A stretch of 64,000 nucleotides of DNA from Leptospira meyeri (GCF_004368965.1 NZ_SORO01000002.1:348611-412610), one strand, 5' to 3'; shown: positions 28,398 to 37,289, numbered from the stretch's first letter. The notes: generated by a model from the letters alone, not told the origin. Translations and numbers: made by a program.

Positions 28398-29688
28398 ACC
28401 CAATACTTCCCTTTGGGGCTATGTTTGATATATTGGATAGTTTGTAAAGTAAAATGAATATTTGTTTGGAATACCAGGAAAGACATAAAACGGAAAAGAG
28501 GGCTTCTACAAGGAGAATTGGGTCCGGGATTTCATAGAAGTAGGTAAATTCTTGTCCCAATCGAACTTTGGTAAGGTAAGATAGCTGCGGAACTGAAACC
28601 AAAATCCAAGGAATGATAGATGGAAAGGGAGAAATCAGAAGTAACGGGACCAGGGCCAAAAAATACCAAGGATTGGATACGGGAAGTAAGGATAGAAATA
28701 GATAACTGTATACAAAATATAGATTGTAACGAATGAAAAATCTTCTGAACTTTTGAATTCGATTTTGTTTCTCTAAAGAGAGAAATACATACACGGTCAT
28801 CGTAATGTAGTGAATCAAAAAAGGAAAAACTTTTAGATCTATTACTCCAAATAGTCTCCAGAAAGGTTCATAAAATTGATTGAATTTAAAATTTGCACCA
28901 AATTTAAGTAAGTTGGTTGTTCCAAAATCGATTGTGTTTGGAAAAAGTAGATAGTAGATAAAAAAGAAAATAAAAAATCCAAGACAAAATGAAAGGGCAT
29001 TTGAAATCCAAGGGATAACCTGGGTTTTCCAATTTTGTAGTTCCATTGTAGTGATTAAATAAAAAGAATAAAATAACGAAAATATTTTAATATGGAACCC
29101 TAGACCCAAGAGGAAACTTGCTAGTATTCTTTTTTTATCTCTTATAAATCGAAAGGAAACAAAAGCCAGAGATAAAACTAAAATTTCAAAATGAAAATTT
29201 AAATAAACTTCTTTGATAAGAATTGGAAAGCTCCAATAGAGTAGCAGTTGTTTGTTGATTTTTTTTTTGGAAAAAAAAAGAATACTGGCTGTTTCAAGAA
29301 TGAGATAGCTGAGTTTAAGAAAAATCCCGGAAAAACCAGGGGAAAATAAGGCAAAAAAGAGCAGAACAAAAGGACTATAGATGGTTGTCCAATCAGGATG
29401 ATTGATTTGTGATAAAATTTCTATTTCTGTTTCCGATATGTTTTGTTTTAGAAAATAGGCAGAAGGTGCGATTTGGTAGGGAGATTCTCCGTTGCGAATC
29501 AAATTCCCTTCCCACAAGTATCTTGACCAATCGTCTTCCCAAATGGGTGGTAAAAAAATACAAAGAATTCTAATTCCAAATCCTAATATAAAAATTAATA
29601 GAGAATATTTTTTAAAAAAAGTTTTAGGTAAGGTAACCATCCTCAAAAAGAGTATGGTTACCAGAAAAAAAAAGGAGAAAAAAATCAT
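28381..29688 (-). CDS. GT-C-type membrane glycosyltransferase
   Basis: A 435-residue protein with about ten hydrophobic helices. The first periplasmic loop carries the acidic pair in WEDDWSRYLWEGNLI, then NGESPY, the pattern of GT-C mannosyltransferase-like enzymes that use polyprenyl-phosphate sugars. The plus-strand gene at 33.3 kb has the matching WSDDIYRYLFDAKL and NGITPY, so they are distant paralogues. It lies between DUF4395 and the XRE regulator in one operon. Acceptor and sugar are unknown. Confidence 0.72.
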   Translation of the reverse strand: MIFFSFFFLVTILFLRMVTLPKTFFKKYSLLIFILGFGIRILCIFLPPIWEDDWSRYLWEGNLIRNGESPYQIAPSAYFLKQNISETEIEILSQINHPDWTTIYSPFVLLFFALFSPGFSGIFLKLSYLILETASILFFSKKKINKQLLLYWSFPILIKEVYLNFHFEILVLSLAFVSFRFIRDKKRILASFLLGLGFHIKIFSLFYSFYLITTMELQNWKTQVIPWISNALSFCLGFFIFFFIYYLLFPNTIDFGTTNLLKFGANFKFNQFYEPFWRLFGVIDLKVFPFLIHYITMTVYVFLSLEKQNRIQKFRRFFIRYNLYFVYSYLFLSLLPVSNPWYFLALVPLLLISPFPSIIPWILVSVPQLSYLTKVRLGQEFTYFYEIPDPILLVEALFSVLCLSWYSKQIFILLYKLSNISNIAPKGSIGYGNRN

Positions 29689-29711
29689 CGTAACACAGTT
29701 CTACTACAAAC

Positions 29712-30188
29712 CTATTTATTGAAGTTTAGGTTGTTGCATCGTTCACAAATTTCTTCTGGAATGATTCCCAGTTTCATGAGTAAACCAAAGGCAAAACAAC
29801 CAGCACACCATCCTAAAAAAGATTCAAGTGAAGCGAAAAAAACAAGTGTAGCCAGAGTGATTTGGTAAGCGAATGAATAACCCAAAGTAAAGAAAATGAT
29901 TGCACTCAAACTAAAGACAAATCCAACCAACTGAGCAAATCGTTTTGGTGGCCCTGCCACTCCAACAAAAGAAATTCCAAGCCAAGGCACTAAATACCGA
30001 GAGGTAAAAAAAGCAAATGGTTCAAACTTTGGTCCATAACTCAATCGTAGAGTAAATCCAATGAAAAGAAGTCCGAGCACATAGGCATTCGGAAATAAAA
30101 TAGCGGTTACACCAAGGAACACGACTGTTGAAGCAACAATTCTTGTGACATTTTCATTGACCACATCCGGATAATATCCAATTTTCAT
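29712..30188 (-). CDS. DUF4395 membrane protein
   Basis: A 158-residue protein with about four hydrophobic segments and two Cys pairs, GWCAGC in the last helix region and CERC near the C-terminus, the DUF4395 pattern. Members occur beside thioredoxins and rhodaneses, suggesting a thiol or persulfide role, but no activity is proven that I know of. The ATG at 30188 is preceded by GGAGGG. It is divergent from the rhodanese gene at 30327. Confidence 0.8.
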   Translation of the reverse strand: MKIGYYPDVVNENVTRIVASTVVFLGVTAILFPNAYVLGLLFIGFTLRLSYGPKFEPFAFFTSRYLVPWLGISFVGVAGPPKRFAQLVGFVFSLSAIIFFTLGYSFAYQITLATLVFFASLESFLGWCAGCFAFGLLMKLGIIPEEICERCNNLNFNK

Positions 30189-30274
30189 ATTGCCCTCCAT
30201 TTGCTTCCAAATTACGAAGAGGGTTCAATTCGGCAAGGAAAATTCGCTTTCTTGGATGAAATGTTTATTTTATT

Positions 30275-30288
30275 GACGAAAATTCGTC
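30275..30288. promoter_or_regulatory. Palindrome in the divergent DUF4395/rhodanese promoter region
   Basis: GACGAA-AA-TTCGTC is a 14-bp inverted repeat in the 138-base gap between two divergent genes, 39 bases before the rhodanese GTG. Its placement suits an operator; no known family is recognised. Confidence 0.35.
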
Positions 30289-30326
30289 TTAAAAGAGAAA
30301 GATTTTAGAAATCGGGAGGGATCTTC

Positions 30327-31250
30327 GTGAAAGTATTCTGTGGTTATGGGATTTATCTTTTTTCTTTGTCTCTGTTTTGGGCTTTTTGGCTTCCATTGAG
30401 TGCAGGGCCCAAGGCCCAGTCAGGAGAAACCCAAGAAACCCCTTGGTTTCTTTCCAAAGAATCCTCTCTTCCATTCACTCAGTTTACTATCCTAGACGTA
30501 CGTTCCTCCTTACAACGTTGGAAAAATAAGGTTCCAGGTTCCAAAGTCATCTCATGGGAAGAGCTATCGAGAACGGATGCTCCGCATAAAGGGGAATTGT
30601 TAGAATTAAAATTAGTGCGTAAAAGAATTTATGATTTAGGAATCAAAGAAAATGACAGTATACTTGTGTTAGGTGACGGCACTGGCGGATGGGGAGAAGA
30701 GGGACGCATCGTTTGGAGTCTACGTGAAGCTGGTTTTTCACAAGCCTTTTGGTTGGATGGCGGATTTGAAACTTTTGAAAAGGAAATTCAAAAGAAAACA
30801 AATTCTAAATCAGAAAGTAATATAAGTTCGACAACGAAATTTCCTAAACCAAATTCCAATCTATCCTATGGGATCCAAAAAGAGGAACTCGTGAAAAGTT
30901 TACCCTCAAAAGAGTATCAAATCCTTGATACTCGGGAGCCGAGAGAATATATCGGAGCCACACCATATGGCGAATCCCGCGGGGGGCATATCCCTGGAGC
31001 TAAATCTGCATTTTACCAAGAGTTATTCGATGCAAAAGGTCGAATCAAATCTAAGGCCGAAGTAGAACTTTATTTAAAACGTTTGGGTATCCAAAAAGAA
31101 AAACCAATTGTTGCTTATTGTACGGGAGGGGTCCGGTCTGCTTTTGTCGTTGGAATTCTTCGCACTTATGGTTATAATGCTTATAACTATGCGGGTTCTA
31201 TGTGGGAATGGTCTCACGATCCGAAACTTCCTTTGGAAACTGGAAATTGA
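30327..31250 (+). CDS. Exported tandem rhodanese sulfurtransferase
   Basis: A 307-residue protein with a signal peptide (FWLPLSAG). Two rhodanese domains: the first (about 45-155) has ILDVRSSL and VLGDGTGGWGEEG and lacks a Cys, as in the inactive N-half of thiosulfate sulfurtransferases. The second (about 180-305) has ILDTREPREYIG, the GGHIPGA motif and active Cys265 in AYCTGGVRSAF, ending GSMWEWS. It should carry persulfide sulfur in the periplasm. The GTG start follows GGGAGGGA. The stop overlaps the TTG of the pentaheme cytochrome gene. Confidence 0.87.
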   Translation: MKVFCGYGIYLFSLSLFWAFWLPLSAGPKAQSGETQETPWFLSKESSLPFTQFTILDVRSSLQRWKNKVPGSKVISWEELSRTDAPHKGELLELKLVRKRIYDLGIKENDSILVLGDGTGGWGEEGRIVWSLREAGFSQAFWLDGGFETFEKEIQKKTNSKSESNISSTTKFPKPNSNLSYGIQKEELVKSLPSKEYQILDTREPREYIGATPYGESRGGHIPGAKSAFYQELFDAKGRIKSKAEVELYLKRLGIQKEKPIVAYCTGGVRSAFVVGILRTYGYNAYNYAGSMWEWSHDPKLPLETGN

Positions 31251-32563
31251 AACGAAATATTTACATTTTATTTTTTCTTTTTCTTATTTTAAGTTCGAGT
31301 TTTTTTATTTATCTCAACCAAAGATTAGTTCCCATTGAACAAGTGTTTCCTGGAAAGGTTTGGGCAAAACCAATTGAAAACCTAACAGATTTAAAAGCAG
31401 TTGGGCCACCGACTGCAAAAAATTGTGGGAATTGCCACACAGAAATTTATGAAGAGTGGAAACGTTCCACCCATGCCAATGCCCTCTCTGATATCCAATT
31501 TCAATCAGAATTAGCAAAACCAAGTTCACCAAAATGGATTTGTTTGAATTGTCATATCCCTGTACAAAATCAAAGAGAAACAATCATCACGGGTCTAAAA
31601 AATGGAGATTATTTCCGACCGATAGAAATCGCAAACCCCAGTTTCAACCCTGAGATGAAAGAAGAGGGTGTCACTTGTGCTACCTGCCATGTTCGTGTGG
31701 ATTCTGAAACTAAAGAAAGTTATGTGATTGGTGGTACAGGCGGAACTTCACCACCCCATCCCATAAAAATTGATCGTAAACAATTGCTAAGTCGTTGTTA
31801 CGATTGTCATAATGAAACTTATACTTTAAACGAATCTCTTGTTTGTTCCTTTCAGACGGGGACTGAACTCCTCGCGACAAAATCAAATGAATCCTGTTCT
31901 TCATGTCACCAACCAGAAGTTCGTCGATCTTTTGTAAAATCATCCTTAAAGAAACCAATCCGAACATCACACAAACATGGATTTATTGGTGGAGGTGTTC
32001 CAAAAACTTTTGAATTGTATTCTGACCAAATCCGATTGGGTTACAAGCCAGGGATGATCCTTTCAAACATAAAAGTGGAAAACAATTCTGTAGAATTAAA
32101 ACTGACTAATACAAATGCGGACCATCATGTCACGACAGGAGATCCTGAGAGGTTTTATCGGCTAACACTCATTGGCCTAAACAAAGATGGTAAAACTATT
32201 TTTAAACAAGAAACTACTATTGGGCAAGAATGGTCTTGGTCTCCTACTGCCAAAAAAGTTAGTGATTCGCGGATCCAATCAGGAAAAGATTTCATTTGGA
32301 AATTGAAACAAACGGATACTGAGATTGAATCTTATCTTTTCCAAGCGGTCCACGTTCGTTTAAAGGATAAAACTTCAGACTATATGATCCTTTCTTCTGG
32401 TTACCTTTCGTCTCCGTATAAAGAAAAAGTGGAAAAAATGAAAGATTTGTATCCTCATAGTTCAATTATCATTGAATCAATTTATCATTTGAAAACAAAA
32501 TTTAGAAAAGACACTCCTTTAGAAGAACTATTTCGAAGGAACGTACAAAGAAAAGGTGAATAA
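31247..32563 (+). CDS. Pentaheme c-type cytochrome, membrane-anchored
   Basis: Five CxxCH motifs occur in order (CGNCH, CLNCH, CATCH, CYDCH, CSSCH), then a beta-rich C-terminal domain, matching the paralogue at 22.1 kb. The N-terminus is a signal anchor (KRNIYILFFLFLIL). I chose the TTG at 31247, whose TTGA overlaps the rhodanese stop and begins right at the signal; a GTG at 31202 would add 15 residues lying inside the rhodanese gene. The 4-base overlap suggests strict co-expression with the sulfurtransferase, so electrons from a sulfur substrate may enter this heme chain (inference). Confidence 0.83.
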   Translation: MKRNIYILFFLFLILSSSFFIYLNQRLVPIEQVFPGKVWAKPIENLTDLKAVGPPTAKNCGNCHTEIYEEWKRSTHANALSDIQFQSELAKPSSPKWICLNCHIPVQNQRETIITGLKNGDYFRPIEIANPSFNPEMKEEGVTCATCHVRVDSETKESYVIGGTGGTSPPHPIKIDRKQLLSRCYDCHNETYTLNESLVCSFQTGTELLATKSNESCSSCHQPEVRRSFVKSSLKKPIRTSHKHGFIGGGVPKTFELYSDQIRLGYKPGMILSNIKVENNSVELKLTNTNADHHVTTGDPERFYRLTLIGLNKDGKTIFKQETTIGQEWSWSPTAKKVSDSRIQSGKDFIWKLKQTDTEIESYLFQAVHVRLKDKTSDYMILSSGYLSSPYKEKVEKMKDLYPHSSIIIESIYHLKTKFRKDTPLEELFRRNVQRKGE

Positions 32564-33269
32564 AGTTCTTTGTATCATTCCAGCAAGAGATGAGGAGGAA
32601 GGTATCTCCCGTGCGTTAAATGGTCTTATTGTTGGTTCTGGGTTAAATAAATCTCAGTTTATTGTCGTCAACAATGCATCAAAAGACCAAACTCCAACAA
32701 TTGTCAGAGAAATGGGTTTATTGATATTGGATTGTCCTGAAATTGGATATGGAAACGCATGTTTGGTGGCATTGGATTGGATCAATAAATCAAAATTGGA
32801 TCCCGAGTATATTTTGTTCTGCGATGCGGATGGTTCCGATGATCCTTCTGACATTCAAAAATTGATTCGGGTGATAAACGAAACAAAAGCTGATTTGGTC
32901 ATTGGTTCAAGGATCATTGGGAATGTCGAAAGAGGTGCGTTGTCCCCCATCCAAATTTTTGGAAATGCCCTTACTTGTTTTTTGATCCTACTTTTTTTCC
33001 GACGTAAGTTTACGGATATGGGCCCTCTTCGCATTGTAAAATTTGCATCCTTTCTCAAATTGCAAATGCAAGATCCAACTTGGGGATGGAATATTGAAAT
33101 GCATGTAAAGGCTTTACAACTTGGATTGGATATTCGTGAAATTTCGGTCAATTATCGAAAACGATTTGCCGGTGTCTCAAAAATTTCTGGAACATTATCG
33201 ATGTCCTTACGTGTTGGTATTAAAATTTTATACACTTTCTTTCGGTTATTAATTTTCCGTGTCCACTAA
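32556..33269 (+). CDS. DPM-like family 2 glycosyltransferase
   Basis: A 237-residue GT2 enzyme of the dolichol/polyprenol-phosphate sugar synthase type. The nucleotide-sugar fold shows IPARDEEEGI, VVNNASKDQT, the DADGSDD metal motif and a VIGSRI motif; a QDPTWGWNIEM segment fits the acceptor site. It likely loads a sugar on a polyprenyl phosphate for the GT-C enzymes nearby. The GTG start overlaps the cytochrome gene by 8 bases. TIGR04283-like arsenosugar assignments are possible but not supported here. Confidence 0.82.
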   Translation: MNKVLCIIPARDEEEGISRALNGLIVGSGLNKSQFIVVNNASKDQTPTIVREMGLLILDCPEIGYGNACLVALDWINKSKLDPEYILFCDADGSDDPSDIQKLIRVINETKADLVIGSRIIGNVERGALSPIQIFGNALTCFLILLFFRRKFTDMGPLRIVKFASFLKLQMQDPTWGWNIEMHVKALQLGLDIREISVNYRKRFAGVSKISGTLSMSLRVGIKILYTFFRLLIFRVH

Positions 33270-34542
33270 ACCATTGATTTTAAAAGTTCTTTTGCTTTTG
33301 ATTTATCCGATTCTTTTGTTTGTTTCGGTACATTATGGAGATAGAAATGAATTCAGTGTAATCATTGTGTTGGCTGTTGTGTTGTCCCTATATTTTTATT
33401 TTTTATCGGACATCACATCTTTGTTTGGAAGTCGATTTTATCTTCTTCTTTTGTATGGGATTTTTTTACGGGTTGTCGTGATTGGTTCTCCGGCAGTATG
33501 GAGCGATGATATTTATCGTTATTTATTTGATGCAAAACTATTTTTAAACGGTATCACTCCTTATCACTATACTCCTCGTGAAGTTCTCGGTCTTGAGGCC
33601 ACTTCGAAACTCGGATTGGATTTATTATTTTTGAAGATGAACAGCCCTGATTATTATTCCGTTTATCCTTTGTTAGTGCAAACTTTTTTTTCAACTGGAA
33701 TTTTGATTGGTTCTATCTTTGGAGATAGTTTGGTCGGAATTCAGATTTTATTTGTCGCGGCCGAAAGTCTTAATTTGACTCTCATTCGAAAATTATACTC
33801 TCAAGATAAGAACCAATCCTATTGGTTATATTTTGGAAATCCTATCGTCATCATCGAAGGAGTTTCTCAAATGCATCCAGAGGTTATATTAGTCACGGGG
33901 TTTTTATTTCTGTTTATTTTGCAGTCCAATTGGTTTCGTTTGTTTTCTTTTTTTATCCTAACACAATTAAAGTTAAATGTATTTCTTTTTGTTTTTGGGT
34001 TTCTTGGAGACTGGAGACAATGGATTCGTTTGGTATTTGTAATGATTGTTTCACTCTTGATTTGGAAATTGACAGTATTTTCTGATTTTTTATTGCAGGG
34101 GAGTGCCGGCATTGGACTTTTTTTCCATTCCTTTCGATTTGCTGGTATTTTAGAGCCTTTTTTCTATTTTGTTTTATCTATATTTGAAGGAGAGTATTTG
34201 TCAGGGGCCATTTCTTTTTCAATTTTAGGATTAATTTTATTTTATTTAGCCAAAGAAAAGTATTTCTTTCGCCTAACGGAAAATGATTCATTTTTGGTTT
34301 TGTATTCTTTGTTTCTTTTGTTTTCTCCTGTCGTTCATCCTTGGTATTGGATTCCTTGGATTTTGTTTATGATTAAAAAAAAGGAAGCCGAAAAGATTGT
34401 TTCTCTCATTGTGTTTTTGGCCTTTTTGTCATACGGAATGTATGCACATTCTGATTTTGTATACTTTCATTGGACGATTTCAATTTTAGTATTAGGTTTT
34501 TATGGAAAAAAACAAATTAATCATCTTCGCAAAACAACCTGA
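33259..34542 (+). CDS. GT-C-type membrane glycosyltransferase
   Basis: A 427-residue polytopic protein with about ten helices and the GT-C loop motif WSDDIYRYLFDAKL then NGITPYHY. It resembles the minus-strand GT at 28.4 kb. Placement directly after a DPM-like gene suggests it uses that enzyme's lipid-linked sugar at the periplasmic face. The start is GTG at 33259, overlapping the GT2 gene by 11 bases; its 3' end overlaps the next gene by 41 bases. Confidence 0.72.
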   Translation: MSTKPLILKVLLLLIYPILLFVSVHYGDRNEFSVIIVLAVVLSLYFYFLSDITSLFGSRFYLLLLYGIFLRVVVIGSPAVWSDDIYRYLFDAKLFLNGITPYHYTPREVLGLEATSKLGLDLLFLKMNSPDYYSVYPLLVQTFFSTGILIGSIFGDSLVGIQILFVAAESLNLTLIRKLYSQDKNQSYWLYFGNPIVIIEGVSQMHPEVILVTGFLFLFILQSNWFRLFSFFILTQLKLNVFLFVFGFLGDWRQWIRLVFVMIVSLLIWKLTVFSDFLLQGSAGIGLFFHSFRFAGILEPFFYFVLSIFEGEYLSGAISFSILGLILFYLAKEKYFFRLTENDSFLVLYSLFLLFSPVVHPWYWIPWILFMIKKKEAEKIVSLIVFLAFLSYGMYAHSDFVYFHWTISILVLGFYGKKQINHLRKTT

Positions 34543-35098
34543 ACGTGGAAAAGTAAAAACTCGCCTAGCAGTGAGTATCGGAGAAGTTCAAACTTTAAAG
34601 ATTTATTTGGAACTCCTTGAGATCACAAAAAAAATTACGTCAACCCTCTCGGTAGAAAAAATTGTTTATTGGGATCACCTTCATCTAGGAAACACTTTAG
34701 AATTTGAATTTGGTGATTCAAAGAAAGTCCAAGCAGAAGGAGATCTTGGATTAAAAATGAAAATTGCCTTTGAGAATGAATTTCGATCAAACTTTGGGAA
34801 GGTCTTGATCATTGGAACCGATTGTCCCTTTTTAACAAAAGAAATTTTAGAGAAAGCATATCATAGTTTAGATGATACTGATTTTGTGATAGGTCCAGCA
34901 AAGGATGGAGGGTATTATCTTTTGGGAATGAGGGAATTTTTTCCCTTTGTTTTTGATTCCATTCCTTGGAGCACTAGTGAAGTTCTTCCGCTTACACTTG
35001 ATGTCATTCGAAAGAACAAAAAAACTGTGACTTTACTTACAGAGCTAAATGATATTGATGATATCTTTGACCTCAAAGATTGGAAAGGTCCACTTTAG
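34502..35098 (+). CDS. TIGR04282-like glycosyltransferase (CofC/GT-A-like)
   Basis: A 198-residue protein with AKQPERGKVKTRLA at the N-terminus, the IIGTDCPFLT motif and AKDGGYYLLGMR, the marks of the CofC-like transferase family TIGR04282. Members are linked to radical-SAM/arsenosugar clusters, but no such radical-SAM gene is in the window. The family is a nucleotide-dependent transferase; its exact product here is unknown. It ends the plus-strand operon and overlaps the convergent OmpA-like gene by 4 bases. Confidence 0.83.
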   Translation: MEKNKLIIFAKQPERGKVKTRLAVSIGEVQTLKIYLELLEITKKITSTLSVEKIVYWDHLHLGNTLEFEFGDSKKVQAEGDLGLKMKIAFENEFRSNFGKVLIIGTDCPFLTKEILEKAYHSLDDTDFVIGPAKDGGYYLLGMREFFPFVFDSIPWSTSEVLPLTLDVIRKNKKTVTLLTELNDIDDIFDLKDWKGPL

Positions 35099-35571
35099 GG
35101 GAGTGGCTGTAGTTTTATTTCGACTCGTCGGTTAAGAGCTTGGTGTTCCTTCGTTTTGTTAGGTGATTTTGCATTTCCATAAAACAATCTTCTGATTTGA
35201 TTCGGTTCCACAAAGTGAATCAAAAAAAAACGTTCCACTTCTAAAGACCTTTTTTCGCTAATTGCGATATCTTCAGAAGTCGTTTTCCCTTCATTTGCAT
35301 GCGCATGAATGTAAACACAGTAGTTTCGATTTTGGTTTAAAAAATCGGCGACGGGTTGTAATCGAACTAAATCTGATTTAGAAATTTTGGAAGAATGATT
35401 CGAAAAGTAGATTGTAAATGATTTTTCATCAGAAACCTGTTCTTTCTTTTTATAAGGATTTTCGAAGACATATCCTTCCTGCGCTATTAGATCTTTTGTG
35501 AATAAATAATATTGAACGGTGTAAGTTAACAAAAGCAAGCGGAGACCTTTGTTTAAAAGTAGATGGCGCAT
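35095..35571 (-). CDS. OmpA-domain (peptidoglycan-associated) envelope protein
   Basis: A 158-residue protein with an N-terminal hydrophobic leader and one OmpA C-terminal domain: FTIYFSNHSSKI, VYIHAHANEG, SEKRSLEVERFF and the closing NRRVEIKL. The domain binds peptidoglycan in the periplasm. The leader is weak and lacks a lipobox, so anchoring is unclear. Confidence 0.82.
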   Translation of the reverse strand: MRHLLLNKGLRLLLLTYTVQYYLFTKDLIAQEGYVFENPYKKKEQVSDEKSFTIYFSNHSSKISKSDLVRLQPVADFLNQNRNYCVYIHAHANEGKTTSEDIAISEKRSLEVERFFLIHFVEPNQIRRLFYGNAKSPNKTKEHQALNRRVEIKLQPLP

Positions 35572-35673
35572 AGTCTAATCATCGGATTGTTTGAAAATAA
35601 TCAATATGATAGATTTTAAAAATGTGATTGAAATATGTCCCTTCCAATTCATTTTCAAGTGTAAGGTGTATGA

Positions 35674-36693
35674 ATGAAACTAAAAGATTTAGCTGAACAA
35701 TTAGGTGCAAGTTTCACCGGATCCGGTGACTTAGAAATCAATGGGATCAAAGATTTGGAGCACCATACTCCCGTAGATCCAAATAGTATTTATTACGTAG
35801 CATCCAAAAAATACCTGGCAAAACACAAAAAAGCTTCGGATGTAAAAGTAGCTTTAACAATCGACTCGCTCGCTTCACAATTTCCTAATGCTATCATTAT
35901 CCCAGAAGAAGGTTCTAAGGTAAAATTCATTCAAGTTGTCTCTTTGTTTGAAAAAAAACCAAAACATTCGGCTTCTATTTCCTCTAAAGCTAGTATCCAT
36001 CCTTCCGCCAAACTTGGAAAAGATGTGACAATCATGGACTTTGCTGTGATCCAAGAAAATGTAGTCATTGGTGATCGAGCAGTTATTTATCCCAATGTAG
36101 TTTTGGAATCAGATGTAGAAATTGGTGAAGAAACAGTTTTAAAATCTGGAGTTGTCGTATATTATAATTGTAAGTTGGGAAAAAGAAATTTGATTCATTC
36201 TAATACTGTAATAGGTGCGGATGGGTTTGGATTTTATGATTATGCCGGCATCCGTTACAAAGTTCCCCAGATTGGAAACGTCATCATTGGTGATGAAGTA
36301 GAAATGGGTGCACATTGCACTGTGGATCGAGCCGCTCTTGAATCCACTACTATTGGGAATTTTACAAAGTTTGATGACCATGTCCATGTGGGTCATAATT
36401 GTCGTGTTGGAAATTACGTTTATATTGCTGGAGCGACTGTTCTTGCTGGCTCTGTTACGATTGAAGATGGATGTTTTCTTGCTGGACAATCTGCTGTTGC
36501 GGAACACCTAACAATGAAAAAAGGTTCAATTCTTATGGGATTATCGGGACTTACAGAAGATTCAAAAGAAAAAACCGCATATTTTGGAATTCCTGCAAGG
36601 CCAGCATTGGAAATGCATCGAATTCATAGTTCATTGCCAGTGTTACCAGAAATTGCAAAAGATTTTTCAAAAAGAAAGAAGTTGGAGTCTTAA
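35674..36693 (+). CDS. lpxD: UDP-3-O-acylglucosamine N-acyltransferase
   Basis: A 339-residue enzyme that adds the N-linked acyl chain in lipid A synthesis. The N-terminal uridine-binding domain (1-95) is followed by a left-handed beta helix of hexapeptide repeats (100-320). The catalytic-His region is seen as FDDHVHVGHNCRVGN and the FGFYDYAG segment is the acyl/nucleotide loop. Length is typical. It is alone on the plus strand, away from other lpx genes. Confidence 0.95.
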   Translation: MKLKDLAEQLGASFTGSGDLEINGIKDLEHHTPVDPNSIYYVASKKYLAKHKKASDVKVALTIDSLASQFPNAIIIPEEGSKVKFIQVVSLFEKKPKHSASISSKASIHPSAKLGKDVTIMDFAVIQENVVIGDRAVIYPNVVLESDVEIGEETVLKSGVVVYYNCKLGKRNLIHSNTVIGADGFGFYDYAGIRYKVPQIGNVIIGDEVEMGAHCTVDRAALESTTIGNFTKFDDHVHVGHNCRVGNYVYIAGATVLAGSVTIEDGCFLAGQSAVAEHLTMKKGSILMGLSGLTEDSKEKTAYFGIPARPALEMHRIHSSLPVLPEIAKDFSKRKKLES

Positions 36694-36705
36694 AGGTTTC
36701 GACTT

Positions 36706-37053
36706 TTATTTTTTAGATTCTAAGATCCACTGTTTCCAGACATCTGGAACAAATCCGATGGTAGCACGTTTTCCATCTCGAACGATTGGAGTTTTGAAGA
36801 GAAGAGGGTTTTCGAGTAAGGCCTCTTCTTTATCGTATAACATATATTTGAGATTTTTGTCTTCGTAAACTTTGGATTCTGTATCAATCAAGTCATCTAA
36901 ACTGACACTACCGAGGATGGAACGAAGTTCTCCCTTGCTCATCTCTTTTTCTTGCAGGTTGATGAACTGAAAATTTACGCGACGTTCTTGGAAGAAGAGT
37001 TGTGCCTTCTTCGTATCTTTGCATTTTTTGGTTCCGAAGATTTGGAGATTCAT
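36706..37053 (-). CDS. ArsC/Spx-family reductase-like protein
   Basis: A 115-residue thioredoxin-fold protein. The N-terminal FGTKKCKDTKKAQLFF has the single catalytic Cys of the ArsC/YffB group, not the CxxC of Spx, and TPIVRDGKRATIGF marks the C-terminal loop. It likely acts with glutathione or another thiol; arsenate specificity cannot be read. Translation is coupled to the upstream small gene by ATGA overlap. Confidence 0.83.
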   Translation of the reverse strand: MNLQIFGTKKCKDTKKAQLFFQERRVNFQFINLQEKEMSKGELRSILGSVSLDDLIDTESKVYEDKNLKYMLYDKEEALLENPLLFKTPIVRDGKRATIGFVPDVWKQWILESKK

Positions 37054-37289
37054 CCAAAAATAGACTTTTTGAAATCTTCTAAAAGCATTTCAGGACCAGA
37101 CAACATCAATTCGATTTGATCTTTGTCCAAGTCGTACATGACATGCGCTTGTAGGTATAAAGTGAATTCTTCTGCAGAAACTTTTTTTGCATCGAAGTTT
37201 TCTTTTAGAAAGTTATACCAAGCAGCAAGGATGACTTTTTGGTGAGCCAATTCTTTAATACCGATGGTAATGATTTTAGAAGGTTTCAT
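37050..37289 (-). CDS. Small hypothetical protein
   Basis: A 79-residue, mainly helical cytoplasmic protein with no recognised domain (KELAHQKVILAAWYNFLKEN, YLQAHVMYDLDKDQI). It overlaps the ArsC/Spx-like gene by 4 bases, which supports it as a real gene that works or is made together with that reductase. Confidence 0.6.
   Translation of the reverse strand: MKPSKIITIGIKELAHQKVILAAWYNFLKENFDAKKVSAEEFTLYLQAHVMYDLDKDQIELMLSGPEMLLEDFKKSIFG

Noticed and set aside
34502..35098. Arsenosugar biosynthesis cluster
   Set aside because: Only the TIGR04282-like transferase points that way; the radical-SAM ArsS and ArsM methyltransferase genes are not in the window.
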